A DNA stretch of 64,000 nucleotides from Alviniconcha marisindica (GCA_018857735.1 JABMCL010001459.1:205001-269000); one strand, 5' to 3'; shown: positions 61,701 through 63,750, counted from the stretch's first letter. Made by a program: numbers and translations. Notes: a model not told the origin generated them from the letters alone.

Positions 61701-63750
61701 TGTCTAGCAAGATCTAAAATGATGAGGAGCTTGAGACACTATCAGCAAGCACAAAGCCAAGGACATCTCACCATCAACTGCATGGAGGAGTGAAGTGTGG
61801 AAAGAGGATGCATTTGATATCTTCCTTGAAAGGATGAGAGAAGGCCACCGTCAATCAGACAAACATTGGCAATACTGGGGGACTTCTGAGAGAAGGGGTG
61901 GAGCACATATTTATGGAATTTTCTGAGCACACAGAATATATGCCACATTGAACTGAACTGAACAGTTTATAACTGTATTTTTTTACAACTAATGCAAGAC
62001 AGTTTTCCTAGTGAATAAAGTAAACAGTAATATTAGTTTGGTAACTGTAACAGTATGTCATTCAATTAAAACTGTCAATTGATGTGTCACCTACATTTTC
62101 TTGTATTACTATTACTTGTATTAGGTAGCTCTCTGTAAGTGCAACTTAGTTAAAAATTGCCCATCTTCAACTTGTCATAATTATCTGCTTTGTTTTGTGC
62201 AATCTGCCAACAAAAATTACCGTATAGTGTAATACAAAAATAAAATAAACAATCATTTCATGTCCTGAACATGCCCTCATTTTTTGTATTCAGAATGACA
62301 TATTGTGAATTAGGAATAGGAGTTTTAATAAATATCCCAATTCACAATTGCTCTGGCACCGAGCATGGTTCTGACACTGGCAGTTGGATATCCCCCATGA
62401 ACTCTTAAAAGGCATAACATTAACAGTCACACATGAACACCACATTACTATTTTTAAACAGATGATTCTTTGTAGAAATAGAATAACTCAATAAGTCAAT
62501 AAGTGGGTATGAAAGTGAATGAAGTTCTTTGGGTGGTTCTGTATACAAAATAAGTTGAAAAACATGTTAATTTTGGCCTGAAATCTGCCCAGCCCCAAGG
62601 AAAGCATAAATGCATCAGATTCAATTCAATATCAATTATCACTCAAAAGATGAAGTTTCACTCTTCGCTTGACCCAGAAACCATACAGCATACTTGTAAG
62701 TTGTATAAGTTCCCGTGCAAACAGAAATGGCACATTCTGCTGCATGTTGTGGTTACCTGCTGTCAAACATTTGTGACTGAGCCAGTGACACAGAATGCAA
62801 ATGATTTTTTACTATGAAAAATCATGAGAAACCTAGACAAGTTTTCAATTTTAGCAATTTACCTATTTCATTATCTGACTCAGCTGTAAGTGTAACTGTA
62901 TTTTTGTGCAGTTTAAATTTGTTTGAATGCAACTGAAGTAAATTTGCTGTCTGCCAATCACAGTTTGAACATTACACGATGATCTTCTCTTGAATGTATG
63001 CAATGATCTTCTCTTGAATGTATGCGTATTAGTACTATTACTATGACTGTATGACTATGACTGTATGAGTATTATAAACATTTGTAAATGCAATTATAGA
63101 ATTTATACATTTCCCCCATAAATCAGCCAATTAAAACTGACCTACACATCACATTCTAACACTGTCAAGATTCGCGAAAATGCACGAAACGAAATTGGGC
63201 AGTCCTGATCTTGATGGGCCCTGGGGGCCAGACGGTCAAGATTCTGGCATACGTCAACGAGATGATATGGGGATAGCACAACTTATCCGTCTTCTTTTTT
63301 TAAATCACATTTTAAAAACATTACTAAAATAGTAAAAATAGTCTGTTCACTCTTTAGTCTGATCATGAGTCGAGAGGTCTTTAAATTGCTCGATCGACTT
63401 GGAAGAGACTGGGTTTATCAAGATTGTTCTACTTCTAGTCTCTCACACAGTCACTGTCCTACAAACGTTTTACAAACATGTCGAGATTAAAAGTGTATAT
63501 CTGACTGGGTGTAAAATACCAAGTTACTTACTTACGTTTCACTGTCTGCTTCCTAGTGTTTCTGATTGAACGTTTCACCCGTTTTCTGTGATATTTCACA
63601 TCGCTTCGGAGTCAGAACCACGTACAAAGCCATGCATCACATTCACAGCCGACCAGACAAGTAGGTGAAAGACAAAATTCATACAAACCTGTCATTAAGT
63701 TGATCATCAGTACCCGGCAAGGGGTGTACAACAAAGTGTACAGACGTCAT
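7874..63750 (-). CDS. UBR5: UBR5, HECT-type N-recognin E3 ubiquitin ligase (53 coding exons)
   Basis: Complete spliced gene; exon lengths sum to 9174 nt (3057 codons plus stop) with all phases compatible and all introns GT-AG. UBR5 binds substrates, including N-degrons, and transfers ubiquitin from a catalytic cysteine; in animals it acts mainly in the nucleus. Domains in order: conserved N-terminus ([10 protein letters not shown]), UBA at about 183-228, RCC1-like beta-propeller segments at about 340-900, UBR zinc box at about 1148-1215, acidic stretches at about 1534-1680, a lineage-specific Ser/Pro-rich region at 1897-2412, the start of the HECT N-lobe at about 2487-2569, MLLE/PABC at about 2645-2705 with the KITGMLLE core, and the rest of HECT to the C-terminus. 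The catalytic Cys is 3026 in LPTANTC, 31 residues from the end as in human Cys2768. The start is chosen because it matches human [12 protein letters not shown] and two in-frame TAA codons precede it. Exon boundaries are inferred from homology and consensus, not cDNA. Confidence 0.95.
8087..9280. repeat. Minisatellite/(CA)n array filling intron 52
   Basis: About 30 degenerate units of about 40 bp. On the minus strand each carries GTGTGCAGGTGTGCTAACC or a close variant, resembling the exon 53 acceptor GTGTGCAG|GTGTA. Confidence 0.9.
9391..9476 (-). CDS. UBR5: UBR5 exon 52 (HECT)
   Basis: Residues 2959-2987; [20 protein letters not shown] as in human QFKRWFWSIVEKM. Donor GTCAGT. Confidence 0.96.
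9677..9812. repeat. Minisatellite, about 37-bp unit, 4 copies
   Basis: Core AGTCAGCCACTGTTTATATG, intron 51. Confidence 0.88.
9988..10645. repeat. Minisatellite, 61-bp unit, about 11 copies
   Basis: Core GTGTGGAATAAAGACGCAAT, intron 51. The remainder of this intron (10646-11290) shows nothing recognisable. Confidence 0.93.
11291..11435 (-). CDS. UBR5: UBR5 exon 51 (HECT)
   Basis: Residues 2911-2958; [20 protein letters not shown] and [10 protein letters not shown]. Donor GTAAGA. Confidence 0.96.
11436..12072 (-). other. UBR5 intron 50, no features seen
   Basis: Unique-looking intronic sequence with GT-AG ends. Confidence 0.6.
12073..12198 (-). CDS. UBR5: UBR5 exon 50 (HECT)
   Basis: Residues 2869-2910; [20 protein letters not shown] and [10 protein letters not shown]. 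Donor GTTAGT. Confidence 0.95.
12590..12770. repeat. C-rich 60-bp repeat, 3 copies, intron 49
   Basis: AAACAGCAACCATTTCATTA followed by poly-C, repeated three times with divergence. Confidence 0.75.
12838..13066 (-). CDS. UBR5: UBR5 exon 49 (HECT)
   Basis: Residues 2792-2868; [20 protein letters not shown] and [24 protein letters not shown]-lobe. Donor GTCAGT. Confidence 0.96.
13085..13295. repeat. Short tandem repeat, about 33-bp unit, intron 48
   Basis: Degenerate copies of GAACCGGTTAGTTTACACA beside the exon 49 acceptor. Confidence 0.75.
13605..14190. repeat. Minisatellite, 84/76-bp unit, 7 copies, intron 48
   Basis: Core TTTTGCTCCACAAAATGGTA; two unit lengths differ by an internal AATGGTAA-type duplication. 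Confidence 0.95.
14308..14565 (-). CDS. UBR5: UBR5 exon 48
   Basis: Residues 2706-2791; variable Ser/Glu-rich part, then [20 protein letters not shown] and [10 protein letters not shown] as in human. Donor GTGGGT. Confidence 0.94.
14740..15570. repeat. Minisatellite, 53-bp unit, about 16 copies, intron 47
   Basis: Core CATCAACAGATCACTGTTTA; two copies carry an internal deletion. Confidence 0.95.
15667..15797 (-). CDS. UBR5: UBR5 exon 47 (MLLE/PABC core)
   Basis: Residues 2663-2705; [20 protein letters not shown] then RVDEAVDII. This is the MLLE peptide-binding core, which in PABC and UBR5 binds PAM2 motifs. Donor GTAAGC. Confidence 0.97.
15798..16621 (-). other. UBR5 intron 46
   Basis: Contains one imperfect duplication of about 70 bp (16235-16350); otherwise nothing recognised. 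Confidence 0.5.
16622..16899 (-). CDS. UBR5: UBR5 exon 46 (Arg-rich; start of MLLE)
   Basis: Residues 2570-2662; [17 protein letters not shown], a Gly/Ser insert, then [17 protein letters not shown], the first MLLE helix. An in-frame alternative acceptor 33 nt upstream (start 16932) would add 11 residues. Donor GTGAGT. Confidence 0.92.
16946..16980 (-). mobile_element. Retroposon 3'-tail copy, intron 45
   Basis: On the minus strand GACTGGGCGTAAAACACC then AAGTTACTTACTTAC, the same terminal sequence as the LINE end at 33361 and the copies at 19699 and 63502. Directly upstream of the alternative exon 46 acceptor. Confidence 0.7.
17035..17300. repeat. Purine-rich low-complexity tract with poly-G, intron 45
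   Basis: GA/GGA-rich sequence with a G run at 17111-17132. Confidence 0.85.
17321..17390 (-). CDS. UBR5: UBR5 exon 45
   Basis: Residues 2547-2569; [15 protein letters not shown] as in human AFLSNEKLPNLECI. Donor GTAAGT, phase 1. Confidence 0.93.
17930..18581. repeat. Minisatellite, 58-bp unit, about 12 copies, intron 44; unit contains the exon 44 donor
   Basis: On the minus strand each unit has TTTCTACACCGCTGTGTCTT then GTGAGTGTTGCC, which is the last about 20 nt of exon 44 plus its donor. Confidence 0.95.
18582..18761 (-). CDS. UBR5: UBR5 exon 44 (HECT N-lobe start)
   Basis: Residues 2487-2546; [20 protein letters not shown], then SFYTTVSL. This is the conserved HECT entry motif, placed before MLLE as in other UBR5 proteins. 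Acceptor GGTTGCAG and donor GTGAGT are both repeated in flanking arrays. Confidence 0.96.
18775..19050. repeat. Tandem repeat, about 68-bp unit, 3-4 copies, intron 43; unit contains the exon 44 acceptor
   Basis: On the minus strand GGTGCTGGTTGCAGGTG recurs; the copy at exon 44 is the real acceptor. Confidence 0.88.
19359..19578 (-). CDS. UBR5: UBR5 exon 43
   Basis: Residues 2413-2486; [36 protein letters not shown] and [13 protein letters not shown] are near identical to human. Donor GTGAGT. Confidence 0.96.
19699..19727 (-). mobile_element. Retroposon 3'-tail copy, intron 42
   Basis: Minus-strand GTTGACTGGGGGTAAAATAC then CAACTTGCG, the same tail family as at 16946. Confidence 0.6.
19734..20160. 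repeat. (CAGA)n-rich higher-order repeat, intron 42
   Basis: Blocks of CAGA tetranucleotides alternate with AAGAGGCAGACACAGAGG, giving a higher-order period of about 60-70 bp. Confidence 0.93.
20352..21018. repeat. Minisatellite, 47-bp unit, 14 copies, intron 42
   Basis: Core CTGCAGCTCTCCGCTGACCA followed by a T run. The central copies are identical, which implies recent homogenisation. Confidence 0.96.
21125..21265 (-). CDS. UBR5: UBR5 exon 42
   Basis: Residues 2366-2412 ([20 protein letters not shown]), poorly conserved. Donor GTGCAG. The acceptor TGTCACAG is followed upstream, within 25 bp, by a 25-bp minisatellite. Confidence 0.76.
21283..23085. repeat. 25-bp minisatellite grading into degenerate CA/GTGACA repeats, intron 41
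   Basis: Core CCCCAGCTACAGTGACCGAC, with GATG/GACC variants interspersed. Poly-C at 22033-22054 and poly-G at 23089-23120 flank the degenerate part. It starts 18 bp from the exon 42 acceptor. Confidence 0.94.
23154..23355 (-). CDS. UBR5: UBR5 exon 41 (Ser/Gln-rich)
   Basis: Residues 2299-2365, Ser/Thr/Gln-rich ([20 protein letters not shown]). Supported by phase, an open frame and splice consensus (donor GTAAGG), not by identity to human. Confidence 0.78.
23555..24320. repeat. Minisatellite, 40-bp unit, about 17 copies, intron 40
   Basis: Core CATCAAACTTCACCCACACA. The long plus-strand open frame here is only a translation of the array. Confidence 0.95.
24399..25604 (-). CDS. UBR5: UBR5 exon 40, very long Ser/Pro-rich exon
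   Basis: Residues 1897-2298 in one 1206-nt exon. The first third is conserved ([53 protein letters not shown]). The remainder is a Ser/Pro/Ala-rich region with no clear human counterpart and two PLNLSLS / AINLSLS motifs. It accounts for most of the extra length over human UBR5. GC content is well above the flanking introns. Acceptor CTCGCTCAG, donor GTAGGT. Confidence 0.92.
25900..26220. repeat. Tandem duplication of about 150 bp at the exon 39 donor
   Basis: CCCCAGCACACAACA occurs at about 26035 and 26176, with CCAAACCTCCCCAAAG at about 25955 and 26083. The duplicate includes a copy of the donor (minus strand TTGGTAGGGTTG versus real TTGGTAAGGCTG). Confidence 0.85.
26198..26438 (-). CDS. 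UBR5: UBR5 exon 39
   Basis: Residues 1817-1896; [20 protein letters not shown] matches human [20 protein letters not shown]. Donor GTAAGG is duplicated about 150 bp further into the intron. Confidence 0.94.
26728..27110. repeat. (TG)n microsatellite filling intron 38
   Basis: Interrupted TG tract ending about 6 bp from the exon 38 donor. Confidence 0.96.
27116..27375 (-). CDS. UBR5: UBR5 exon 38
   Basis: Residues 1730-1816; [13 protein letters not shown] and [20 protein letters not shown] as in human LIYIDPSNLRR and SSLARAYSIVIRQISD. Donor GTCAGG, about 10 bp before a long (CA)n tract. Confidence 0.94.
27536..27790. repeat. (TG)n microsatellite, intron 37
   Basis: Interrupted TG tract. Confidence 0.95.
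27861..28007 (-). CDS. UBR5: UBR5 exon 37
   Basis: Residues 1681-1729; [20 protein letters not shown] as in human APRSMQWAVRN. Acceptor TGTCTACAG is copied twice upstream. Donor GTCAGT after AAC C was chosen on phase. Confidence 0.9.
28000..28155. repeat. Tandem repeat, about 62-bp unit, 2.5 copies, intron 36; contains the exon 37 acceptor
   Basis: Minus-strand CTGTCTACAGGCACT occurs at the real acceptor and again, with small changes, near 28075 and 28137. Confidence 0.88.
28345..28515. repeat. Tandem repeat, about 63-bp unit, 3 copies, intron 36
   Basis: Core CTTAAGCCTTCTGTG with diverged copies. Confidence 0.8.
28870..29072. repeat. Tandem repeat, about 83-bp unit, 2.4 copies, starting at the exon 36 donor
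   Basis: Core ACCAGCCCAGCTATCAGACA. The copy at the exon has ACAG|GTCAGTGTCTG; the others have ACAGGTCCATGTCTG or ACAGCTCCATGTCTG. Confidence 0.85.
29066..29212 (-). CDS. UBR5: UBR5 exon 36 (acidic)
   Basis: Residues 1632-1680; [20 protein letters not shown] onward, ending [10 protein letters not shown] as in human DEPLERTTN. Donor GTCAGT. Confidence 0.93.
29438..29572 (-). CDS. UBR5: UBR5 exon 35
   Basis: Residues 1587-1631; [20 protein letters not shown] and [12 protein letters not shown] are near identical to human. Donor GTGAGT. Confidence 0.95.
29884..30043 (-). CDS. UBR5: UBR5 exon 34 (acidic)
   Basis: Residues 1534-1586, Asp/His/Glu-rich ([20 protein letters not shown]), like the human acidic EEHGEENAEAEG region. 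Donor GTAAGT. Confidence 0.9.
30044..30207 (-). other. UBR5 intron 33 with a short (CA)n
   Basis: (CA)n at about 30130-30195; otherwise nothing. Confidence 0.8.
30208..30369 (-). CDS. UBR5: UBR5 exon 33
   Basis: Residues 1480-1533; [17 protein letters not shown] as in human GSEELFSVEPLPPRPSS, then a variable Pro/His-rich part ending EDAEGMAHE. Donor GTAAGG. Confidence 0.92.
30370..30865 (-). other. UBR5 intron 32
   Basis: One diverged duplication of AAGCAAAAGTTCACCCAA at about 30720 and 30800; otherwise nothing recognised. Confidence 0.5.
30866..31046 (-). CDS. UBR5: UBR5 exon 32
   Basis: Residues 1419-1479; [20 protein letters not shown] and [19 protein letters not shown]. Acceptor TGTTGCAG, donor GTCAGT. 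Confidence 0.95.
31085..31700. repeat. Minisatellite, 35-bp unit, about 17 copies, intron 31
   Basis: Core CTGATCATTCATACACAGGG with GGCCATGGCACACAC. Confidence 0.95.
32020..32059. repeat. Perfect 19-bp inverted repeat with 2-nt spacer, intron 31
   Basis: TGCATCATCATGAGTTAAT, then GT, then its exact reverse complement. Confidence 0.95.
32233..32399 (-). CDS. UBR5: UBR5 exon 31
   Basis: Residues 1364-1418; [16 protein letters not shown], then [20 protein letters not shown] as in human MRFLRSVARVFVILSVEM. Donor GTGAGG. Confidence 0.94.
32777..33085 (+). other. Unassigned 102-codon open frame, intron 30
   Basis: Open plus-strand frame rich in Arg/Glu/Lys, antisense to UBR5 and next to a LINE fragment. 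I do not recognise a protein domain. It may be part of a dispersed repeat rather than a gene. Confidence 0.2.
33361..33740 (-). mobile_element. Non-LTR retrotransposon 3' end (ORF2 C-terminus plus 3'UTR), intron 30
   Basis: Directly after the exon 30 donor the frame reads [20 protein letters not shown] then [16 protein letters not shown]. This is the C-terminal CxxC...H...C zinc-knuckle-like end typical of LINE ORF2 proteins. A 3'UTR of about 230 bp ends in GACTGGGCATAAAACACCAA then ATTACGTACTT, the shared tail. It is strongly 5' truncated, in the same orientation as UBR5. Confidence 0.8.
33745..33853 (-). CDS. UBR5: UBR5 exon 30
   Basis: Residues 1327-1363; [20 protein letters not shown] and [10 protein letters not shown]. 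The acceptor is a CAGCAGCAG run, so starts 3 or 6 nt later are possible. The donor GTCAGT is followed within a few bases by a LINE fragment. Confidence 0.93.
34408..34534 (-). CDS. UBR5: UBR5 exon 29
   Basis: Residues 1285-1326; [20 protein letters not shown] is near identical to human. Donor GTGAGT. Confidence 0.95.
34775..34895. repeat. 55-60-bp direct duplication, intron 28
   Basis: GTGAGGCTGAACTGAA ... ACCAGGCTATTT occurs twice in tandem. Confidence 0.88.
34985..35120. repeat. 31-bp tandem repeat, 4 copies; includes the exon 28 donor
   Basis: Minus strand: real donor GGTGAGTTTGTGATTGGC; copies GGTGAGCTGTGATTGGC at 31-bp spacing. Confidence 0.88.
35116..35234 (-). CDS. UBR5: UBR5 exon 28
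   Basis: Residues 1245-1284; [19 protein letters not shown] as in human [15 protein letters not shown]. Donor GTGAGT. Confidence 0.94.
35713..35859 (-). CDS. UBR5: UBR5 exon 27 (end of UBR box)
   Basis: Residues 1196-1244; [13 protein letters not shown] closes the UBR box, and LVTMPNSR matches human LVTLPNSR. Its acceptor TGTGCAG plus first bases are repeated upstream in intron 26. Donor GTGATT. Confidence 0.95.
35846..36590. repeat. Tandem repeat, about 66-bp unit, about 9 copies, intron 26; includes the exon 27 acceptor
   Basis: Minus-strand GTGTGCAGACTGAAGAAGAC is the exon 27 acceptor with its first 12-13 exonic bases; it recurs upstream with few changes (for example at about 35930 and 35990). 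Confidence 0.93.
36705..36796 (-). CDS. UBR5: UBR5 exon 26 (UBR box)
   Basis: Residues 1166-1195, the Cys/His-rich zinc core: [26 protein letters not shown]. Ligand residues are intact compared with human. Acceptor TTTTGCAG, donor GTGAGT. Confidence 0.96.
37372..37557 (-). other. Acidic open frame of unknown nature, intron 25
   Basis: Sixty codons with [19 protein letters not shown] and [17 protein letters not shown]. It does not match UBR5 at this point and no splice phase demands it. Such acidic N-termini occur in some transposases; this is only a suggestion. Confidence 0.25.
37741..37995 (+). pseudogene. SAP-domain protein remnant, frameshifted, intron 25
   Basis: Plus strand ATG at 37741 gives [20 protein letters not shown] then [10 protein letters not shown], a SAP DNA-binding-motif pattern (LP.LK.FL......SG). 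Just after, the reading moves to another frame with [17 protein letters not shown]. It lacks introns and is antisense within UBR5. Probably a relic of a dispersed, transposon-associated gene family. Confidence 0.55.
37996..38448 (-). other. Start of UBR5 intron 25, nothing recognised
   Basis: No repeat or gene seen apart from short open frames. Confidence 0.4.
38449..38692 (-). CDS. UBR5: UBR5 exon 25 (start of UBR box)
   Basis: Residues 1084-1165; [20 protein letters not shown] and [18 protein letters not shown], the first zinc ligands of the UBR box (Cys1148, Cys1153). Acceptor TTTTGGACAG was chosen because it fits the phase and gives the human spacing; an upstream AG would add about 11 residues. 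Donor GTAAGT. Confidence 0.92.
39279..39302. repeat. Poly-C run, intron 24
   Basis: About 24 C on the plus strand, 40 bp from the exon 24 donor. Confidence 0.95.
39342..39552 (-). CDS. UBR5: UBR5 exon 24
   Basis: Residues 1014-1083; Gly/Ser-rich insert, then [20 protein letters not shown] and LLTLLTAR like human ILKLLCDSVVLQPYLRELLSAK. Donor GTGAGT. Confidence 0.92.
39553..40183 (-). other. UBR5 intron 23
   Basis: Short (CA)n at about 40133-40157; no other feature seen. Confidence 0.6.
40184..40344 (-). CDS. UBR5: UBR5 exon 23
   Basis: Residues 960-1013; [14 protein letters not shown] resembles human REMMRRSLRAAG, followed by a proline-rich segment ([14 protein letters not shown]). Donor GTCAGT. 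Confidence 0.86.
40315..40470. repeat. 85-bp tandem duplication including the exon 23 acceptor
   Basis: GATCAGGTCTC ... CAACACATGCCAAGATATCC occurs at about 40320-40380 and 40402-40465. The intronic copy keeps GCAGCACCACG, a duplicate of the acceptor and first exon bases. Confidence 0.9.
40837..40948 (-). CDS. UBR5: UBR5 exon 22
   Basis: Residues 923-959, Ser/Thr-rich linker ([18 protein letters not shown]). Identified by an open frame, splice signals and matching phases rather than strong identity. Donor GTACTG. Confidence 0.8.
41085..41500. repeat. Two adjoining tandem repeats, intron 21
   Basis: About 60-bp unit with GAGCTGAACTCATCAATCAA (3 copies, 41085-41250), then about 22-bp units of CACCAGTCAACAGCTGTCA (41270-41500). 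Confidence 0.88.
41561..41683 (-). CDS. UBR5: UBR5 exon 21
   Basis: Residues 882-922; [20 protein letters not shown] is near identical to human. The donor GTTGGT is non-consensus at +3. Confidence 0.93.
41700..42205. repeat. Minisatellite, 30-bp unit, about 16 copies, intron 20
   Basis: Core CACTTGTACAGTCCACACAG; some units lack a few bases. Confidence 0.95.
42300..42381 (-). CDS. UBR5: UBR5 exon 20
   Basis: Residues 855-881; [16 protein letters not shown] as in human QTLMQHILRCDYEA. Donor GTGAGT, phase 1. Confidence 0.92.
42390..42630. repeat. Degenerate short tandem repeat, intron 19
   Basis: Repeated ACAAACATGACATGGCTTGA units of variable length. The rest of intron 19 to 43211 shows nothing recognisable. 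Confidence 0.85.
43212..43406 (-). CDS. UBR5: UBR5 exon 19
   Basis: Residues 790-854; [20 protein letters not shown] and [11 protein letters not shown] match human RDGNGTIYPMAKDC and DPDWLDLPPI. Donor GTGAGA. Confidence 0.94.
43407..43824 (-). other. UBR5 intron 18, no features seen
   Basis: AT-rich, unique-looking. Confidence 0.5.
43825..43979 (-). CDS. UBR5: UBR5 exon 18
   Basis: Residues 738-789, propeller region ([31 protein letters not shown]). Donor GTAAGG. Confidence 0.91.
44095..44305. repeat. Tandem repeat, about 60-bp unit, 3 copies, intron 17
   Basis: Core CCCTCAAATTACCATGGGTC with CATCAT-rich linkers. Poly-C at 44667-44689 lies nearer the exon 17 donor. Confidence 0.9.
44730..44841 (-). 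CDS. UBR5: UBR5 exon 17
   Basis: Residues 701-737; [20 protein letters not shown] aligns with human PDCFQRTPKKL. Donor GTGAGT. Confidence 0.92.
44915..44975 (-). mobile_element. Retroposon 3'-end fragment, intron 16
   Basis: Minus-strand TTTCACCCTGACATGACC ... GGTTAAGTGGACAATAAAAA then CCAGTCACTCACT, resembling the last about 60 bp of the LINE ending at 33361 (TTTCACCCTGATATAAC ...). Confidence 0.55.
45358..45480 (-). CDS. UBR5: UBR5 exon 16
   Basis: Residues 660-700; [10 protein letters not shown] and [14 protein letters not shown]. Donor GTAACA. Confidence 0.93.
46029..46156 (-). CDS. UBR5: UBR5 exon 15
   Basis: Residues 617-659; basic/acidic linker, then [11 protein letters not shown] and MGKVLK as in human. 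The donor is GTGCTA, weaker than most in this gene. Confidence 0.9.
46157..46335. repeat. 92-bp direct duplication touching the exon 15 acceptor
   Basis: CAAACACAGCAGGGGGATGA occurs at about 46163 and 46247. The copy (minus GTGTTTGTAGAG) resembles the acceptor GTGTTTGAACAG. Confidence 0.85.
46775..47500. repeat. GACT-rich higher-order repeat, about 100-bp period, intron 14
   Basis: Short TGACTGAGGGG-type units are organised in higher-order blocks (AGGCCGTTGACTGCCTGAGG recurs). Confidence 0.9.
47533..47660 (-). CDS. UBR5: UBR5 exon 14
   Basis: Residues 574-616, Lys/Glu/Ser-rich linker with [13 protein letters not shown] like human MGPPPSPASTCSD. Acceptor TTTCTGCAG, preceded by an array of acceptor copies. 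Donor GTAAGT. Confidence 0.92.
47655..48065. repeat. Minisatellite, 38-bp unit, about 9 copies, intron 13; includes the exon 14 acceptor
   Basis: Minus-strand TGTTTCTTTAGTGAGAACAG repeats; the real boundary reads TGTTTCTTTCTGCAG|TGAGAGCAAG. Confidence 0.94.
48181..48323 (-). CDS. UBR5: UBR5 exon 13
   Basis: Residues 527-573; [20 protein letters not shown] and [11 protein letters not shown] match human. Acceptor GTTGTTGCAG after a (GTT)n tract; donor GTAATG. Confidence 0.94.
48324..48759 (-). other. UBR5 intron 12
   Basis: T run at 48510-48522 (plus strand); no gene or array. Confidence 0.5.
48760..48874 (-). CDS. UBR5: UBR5 exon 12 (basic region)
   Basis: Residues 488-526; [20 protein letters not shown] is a lysine/arginine-rich segment that in human holds a nuclear-localisation-type cluster. 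Donor GTCAGT. Confidence 0.91.
48875..49359 (-). other. UBR5 intron 11
   Basis: Short (TG)n at about 48969-49055; no other feature. Confidence 0.6.
49360..49517 (-). CDS. UBR5: UBR5 exon 11
   Basis: Residues 436-487; [18 protein letters not shown] and [15 protein letters not shown] align with human. Donor GTATGC, phase 2. Confidence 0.93.
49518..49915 (-). other. UBR5 intron 10, no features seen
   Basis: Unique-looking sequence. Confidence 0.5.
49916..50026 (-). CDS. UBR5: UBR5 exon 10
   Basis: Residues 399-435, propeller blade ([20 protein letters not shown]). Acceptor TGTCCCAG, donor GTGAGC. Confidence 0.9.
50266..50388 (-). CDS. UBR5: UBR5 exon 9 (RCC1-like region)
   Basis: Residues 358-398; the [20 protein letters not shown] beta-propeller blade motif is followed by [10 protein letters not shown]. 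Donor GTCAGT. Confidence 0.94.
50845..52590. repeat. Minisatellite, about 94-bp unit, about 18 copies, intron 8; unit contains the exon 8 donor
   Basis: Minus-strand CTGGGTGGAAGAGGTATGCA repeats; the exon 8 boundary is CTGGGTGGAAAAG|GTATGA. Copies differ by a few bases. The array continues after the LINE insertion as a part-unit at 53276-53330. Confidence 0.96.
52592..53275 (+). mobile_element. CR1/L2-like LINE 3' end inserted in the minisatellite, intron 8
   Basis: Plus strand encodes [20 protein letters not shown] then [11 protein letters not shown], the typical ORF2 C-terminus of CR1/L2/Jockey-type elements. An AT-rich 3'UTR ends in CACTATAGAAAATGTATGTA and an ATT repeat. A C run (52724-52752) interrupts it. 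5' truncated, antisense to UBR5. Confidence 0.8.
53319..53521 (-). CDS. UBR5: UBR5 exon 8
   Basis: Residues 290-357; Arg/Asp/Glu-rich helix ([13 protein letters not shown]), then [13 protein letters not shown] like human VSLGEDLQWWPDK. The acceptor is TAGTAG, so a start 3 nt later (53518) is equally possible. Donor GTATGA. Confidence 0.9.
53930..54360 (-). mobile_element. LINE ORF2 C-terminal remnant, intron 7
   Basis: Minus strand reads [20 protein letters not shown], a hallmark of CR1/L2-like LINE ORF2. SLYT and a GDLLAHI stop follow, with a frame disturbance near an (A/T)-rich stretch. Same orientation as UBR5. Confidence 0.78.
54350..55140. repeat. Minisatellite, 40-bp unit, about 20 copies, intron 7; unit contains the exon 7 donor
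   Basis: Minus-strand TAGACTGGGTAGGTGTTGGT repeats; the real exon 7 end is CTAGACTGG|GTAGGT. Copies near the exon are most alike; the far end is degenerate. Confidence 0.95.
55124..55352 (-). CDS. UBR5: UBR5 exon 7 (end of UBA, acidic linker)
   Basis: Residues 214-289; [17 protein letters not shown] is the end of the UBA, followed by an acidic stretch and [16 protein letters not shown] as in human. Donor GTAGGT is the first of about 20 donor copies in the array downstream. Confidence 0.94.
55590..55750. repeat. Two copies of an about 80-bp unit with poly-C, intron 6
   Basis: GTAATGACA ... CTACCAAAAGAACACA followed by a C run occurs twice. Confidence 0.85.
55783..55842 (-). CDS. UBR5: UBR5 exon 6 (UBA)
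   Basis: Residues 194-213 ([20 protein letters not shown]), the second part of the UBA helix bundle. Acceptor TGTTGACAG, donor GTGAGT. Confidence 0.93.
55838..56170. repeat. Degenerate tandem repeat, intron 5; includes the exon 6 acceptor
   Basis: Minus-strand GTGTTGACAG and GACTCAGTTGACTGTG recur; the exon 6 acceptor is TTTGTTGACAG|TGCC. Confidence 0.8.
56712..56898 (-). CDS. UBR5: UBR5 exon 5 (start of UBA)
   Basis: Residues 131-193. GSRW at the start matches human, and [13 protein letters not shown] begins the UBA domain. Acceptor CTTGGCAG, donor GTGAGA. Confidence 0.92.
56899..57598 (-). other. UBR5 intron 4
   Basis: Short (AC)n at 56911-56930; otherwise nothing recognised. Confidence 0.5.
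57599..57724 (-). CDS. UBR5: UBR5 exon 4
   Basis: Residues 89-130, a Ser/Gly-rich low-conservation linker ([18 protein letters not shown] onward). Acceptor ACTCTCAG, donor GTATGT. Confidence 0.85.
57725..58172 (-). other. UBR5 intron 3, no features seen
   Basis: AT-rich, unique-looking. Confidence 0.5.
58173..58249 (-). CDS. UBR5: UBR5 exon 3
   Basis: Residues 64-88, beginning [11 protein letters not shown]. Donor GTAGGT; reading on would hit TAG, which fixes the donor. Confidence 0.9.
58395..59795. repeat. Three consecutive related minisatellites, intron 2
   Basis: About 45-bp unit with GGGGGCTACACTGGCAGTAA (58395-58830), about 36-bp unit with TCAAGGGTCAGCACCCC (58830-59175), and about 45-bp unit with GGGGGCTGTATTGGCAGCCC (59195-59795). 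All share GTCAGCACCCCTGTGGT, so they derive from one another. Confidence 0.93.
59906..60032 (-). CDS. UBR5: UBR5 exon 2
   Basis: Residues 21-63, beginning LREVSDR and ending [10 protein letters not shown], as in human LREVSEK and GPNHAAFLLE. Acceptor GCACACAG, donor GTGAGT. Confidence 0.92.
60033..61249 (-). other. UBR5 intron 1, 3' part
   Basis: No recognised element or gene. Confidence 0.4.
61250..61965 (+). mobile_element. Degenerate non-LTR retrotransposon with RNase H domain, intron 1
   Basis: Plus strand, over several frames: YSDG (RNase H TDGS-like), [57 protein letters not shown], then ISKHKA, further on EHIYGIF-type end. This order matches RNase H C-terminal regions of lophotrochozoan LINEs. 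In-frame stops and shifts show it is dead. Antisense to UBR5. Confidence 0.75.
61966..63500 (-). other. UBR5 intron 1, 5' part
   Basis: AT-rich; nothing recognised before the retroposon tail at 63502. Confidence 0.4.
63502..63536 (+). mobile_element. Retroposon 3'-tail copy, intron 1
   Basis: GACTGGGTGTAAAATACC then AAGTTACTTACTTAC. Here it is on the plus strand, 150 bp from exon 1. The body of the element upstream (from about 63180) is not recognised. Confidence 0.6.
63689..63750 (-). CDS. UBR5: UBR5 exon 1 (start)
   Basis: Residues 1-20, [20 protein letters not shown], nearly identical to the human start. Donor GTTTGT; AG is left to complete Arg21. The context before the ATG is weak (T at -3). 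Confidence 0.92.
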
